DNA of 64,000 nt from Syntrophomonadaceae bacterium (GTDB taxonomy: Bacteria; Bacillota; Syntrophomonadia; Syntrophomonadales; Syntrophomonadaceae), in NCBI GenBank assembly GCA_012729835.1, contig JAAYCK010000028.1:1-64000 (forward strand), given 5' to 3'. The translations under genes were made by a program, and so were the position numbers. The notes below the pieces were generated by a model that worked only from the letters and a program-made list of their open reading frames with translations, was not told the DNA's origin and made no database searches. This document shows, in pieces, positions 62,266 through 64,000 of this stretch; position 1 is the stretch's first letter; the number at the start of each line of letters is the position of its first letter.

Positions 62266-63236
62266 GGCATACCTCCATTATTTCCATTATTGTTCGGGCC
62301 GATAACTGGCCATTTATATTCAAGAAACCACCGCCAGGTGTTTTCAATACCTTCCTTTAAGGAGATGCGTGGTTCCCAGCCTAACGCTGTGATCCTGTTG
62401 CTGTCCAGGAGCTTACGCGGCGTGCCATCCGGTCTGCTCGTATCAAATACTATCTCACCGGTATACCCAACCGTCTCCTTGACCAATTTCGCCAGTTCTG
62501 CGATGGTAATGTCTTTGCCGCTTCCGATATTCAATATTTCAGGCGTGTTAGGATTTTGCATTACATGCCAGCAGGCATCGGCCAGATCATCTACATGCAG
62601 GAATTCCCGGCGAGGCGTCCCGCTTCCCCATACCTTTACCTCATCCTCCCCAATTACCCTTGCCTTATAGAAGCGATGGATCAGTGCCGGCAGCACATGA
62701 GCATCATTGAGATCGAAGTTGTCATTAGGTCCATACAGGTTGGTCGGCATAACAGATATATAATTGGTACCATATTGGCGGTTATAGGCCTGGCACATCT
62801 TGATGCCGGCTATCTTAGCTATCGCATAAGCCTCATTGGTCGGCTCCAGCCAACCGCTCAAAAGATCCTCTTCCTTTATCGGCTGAGGCGCCATTTTGGG
62901 GTATATGCACGATGACCCCAGAAAGAGCATCCTTCTGACCTTATTTTTATAGCAGGCATCAATGATGTTATGCTGGATGGCAAGATTATCGCGGATAAAG
63001 TCTGCTGGGTAGGCTGAATTGGCAGCAATGCCGCCGACACGTGCAGCGGCCAGGAACACATATTCAGGTTTGATCCGGGCAAAAAATCCTTCAACTGCCT
63101 GTTTATCCCGGAGGTCTAGTTCCGCCTGCGTGATACATACTATGTCGCTGTAATCTCTGGCCGCGAGATTCCTGACAATTGCTGACCCTACTAATCCCTG
63201 GTGACCGGCAACATATACCCGTGAGTTCTTATCCAA
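62262..63236 (-). CDS. fcl: GDP-L-fucose synthase
   Basis: 324-aa epimerase/reductase making GDP-L-fucose from the Gmd product. NADP-binding [20 protein letters not shown], catalytic Ser in [20 protein letters not shown], and Y-x-x-x-K in [39 protein letters not shown] is specific to this family. The start is TTG at 63236, 7 nt after GAGGGGG, overlapping the gmd stop by 8 nt. Confidence 0.95.
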   Translation of the reverse strand: MDKNSRVYVAGHQGLVGSAIVRNLAARDYSDIVCITQAELDLRDKQAVEGFFARIKPEYVFLAAARVGGIAANSAYPADFIRDNLAIQHNIIDACYKNKVRRMLFLGSSCIYPKMAPQPIKEEDLLSGWLEPTNEAYAIAKIAGIKMCQAYNRQYGTNYISVMPTNLYGPNDNFDLNDAHVLPALIHRFYKARVIGEDEVKVWGSGTPRREFLHVDDLADACWHVMQNPNTPEILNIGSGKDITIAELAKLVKETVGYTGEIVFDTSRPDGTPRKLLDSNRITALGWEPRISLKEGIENTWRWFLEYKWPVIGPNNNGNNGGMP

Positions 63237-63999
63237 TGGCCATCCCCCTCGACACTATCCGATGTCCCGCATCACGCAGGGTTTTTTCCTGGCGCGCAAG
63301 TTCTAAATCGCTTTCGACCATCATTCTCACCAGATCATCAAAGTTGACCCTCGGCTTCCAGCCCAGAACATTCCTGACTTTTACCGGGTCCCCCAACAGG
63401 AAATCTACCTCGGCAGGACGGAAGTAGCGGGCATCTATTTCGACGTACTCTCGCCAATTCAACTCTAAAATAGCAAATACAGCTTCTAAGAACTCCTCGA
63501 CCGAGTGGGCCTCTCCGGTCGCCACCACGTAATCATCCGGTTTTTCCTGCTGGAGCATAAGCCACATCGCCTCAACAAAATCACCGGCATAACCCCAATC
63601 ACGACGGGAAGCTAGATTTCCCAGGTAGATTTTTTGCTGCAAGCCCAGCTTGATCCTGGTTGCCGCTCGGGTGATCTTGCGGGTAACAAAGGTTTCCCCA
63701 CGGCGGGGAGATTCATGGTTGAATAATATGCCGTTGGCGATGTACATACCATAAGCTTCACGGTAATTCACAGCATACCAATATGCTGCTACTTTCGATA
63801 CCGCATACGGACTACGCGGGTGAAAGGGAGTCACTTCTGACTGTGGCGGCAGGGATGACCCGAACATTTCCGAAGAGCCCGCCTGGTATATGCGGACCAC
63901 GCTTCCGGTTTCATCCATGTAATCACGCACAGCCTCCAATAAGCGCAGGGTGCCGGTCGCCACAGTATCAGCAGTATATTCAGGCTGATCAAATGACAC
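63229..63999 (-). CDS. gmd: GDP-mannose 4,6-dehydratase, partial at window edge
   Basis: The last 256 residues or so of Gmd, which converts GDP-D-mannose to the 4-keto-6-deoxy form; the N-terminal NADP-binding part (about 70-90 residues) lies past the window end. Seen: [20 protein letters not shown], the catalytic pair in [57 protein letters not shown] and [17 protein letters not shown]. The first gene seen of gmd-fcl-GT10. Confidence 0.95.
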   Translation of the reverse strand: MSFDQPEYTADTVATGTLRLLEAVRDYMDETGSVVRIYQAGSSEMFGSSLPPQSEVTPFHPRSPYAVSKVAAYWYAVNYREAYGMYIANGILFNHESPRRGETFVTRKITRAATRIKLGLQQKIYLGNLASRRDWGYAGDFVEAMWLMLQQEKPDDYVVATGEAHSVEEFLEAVFAILELNWREYVEIDARYFRPAEVDFLLGDPVKVRNVLGWKPRVNFDDLVRMMVESDLELARQEKTLRDAGHRIVSRGMAIG

Positions 64000-64000
64000 C

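Overview
The window looks like a chromosomal segment of an anaerobic, spore-forming Firmicute, most like the Syntrophomonadaceae or Peptococcaceae. The evidence is SpoVAC/AD/AE and YtxC (sporulation), T-box and TPP riboswitches, strong AGGAGG ribosome sites, the ytxC-thrS-infC-rpmI-rplT-pheST order, a Gram-positive Tad/Flp pilus locus, and a CoA-enzyme activase with DUF2229 partners. No rRNA, tRNA, CRISPR, phage or intact insertion sequence was seen. The species assignment is inference from gene content only.

Layout. 0-10.4 kb: a PBP1A-type peptidoglycan synthase on +, then a minus-strand run of housekeeping genes (mutS2, a double U32 peptidase, a DUF421 protein, polX, zapA). 10.6-15 kb: a PhoR/PhoP-like two-component pair and a TGS-uridine kinase fusion. 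15-24 kb: translation genes on the minus strand (pheT and pheS behind a Phe T-box, an rRNA/tRNA methyltransferase, rplT-rpmI-infC behind an attenuator, thrS with a long-range hairpin leader, ytxC). 24.4-32.1 kb: a complete compact tad locus (flp, prepilin peptidase, tadE, tadG-like, cpaB, cpaE with a receiver domain, cpaF, tadB, tadC, DUF192). 32.3-44.4 kb: assorted genes (SRAP, DUF5698-type membrane protein, a 38-residue protein found outside long ORFs, thiolase, Hsp20, GyrI-like, DUF89, DUF3298 lipoprotein, a large cell-wall amidase, hisC and a second aminotransferase). 44.4-47.4 kb: a TPP riboswitch controlling a thiamine-precursor ABC transporter operon. 47.4-53 kb and 60.3-64 kb: glycan genes (methyltransferase, nucleotide-sugar epimerase, UDP-sugar dehydrogenase, DNRLRE protein, three GT2 enzymes, and gmd-fcl-GT10 for GDP-fucose synthesis and transfer). 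Between them, 53-60 kb holds a YqaA membrane protein, a six-gene operon joining spoVAC-AD-AE to two DUF2229-type proteins and an ATP-dependent activase, a lipid kinase and dodecin.

The least explained items are: (1) a highly structured region of about 310 nt at 36.9-37.2 kb with no protein, which looks like a large ncRNA and may be an orphan HEARO/omega-type RNA; (2) a MerR-type promoter (20-bp spacer filled by a perfect palindrome) at 39.2 kb that drives no gene, only a hairpin-rich stretch of about 135 nt ending in a terminator; (3) the sporulation-redox operon; (4) a PheT that lacks its whole EMAP/OB tRNA-binding domain; and (5) short RIxIN-like strands repeated at the ends of several glycan proteins.
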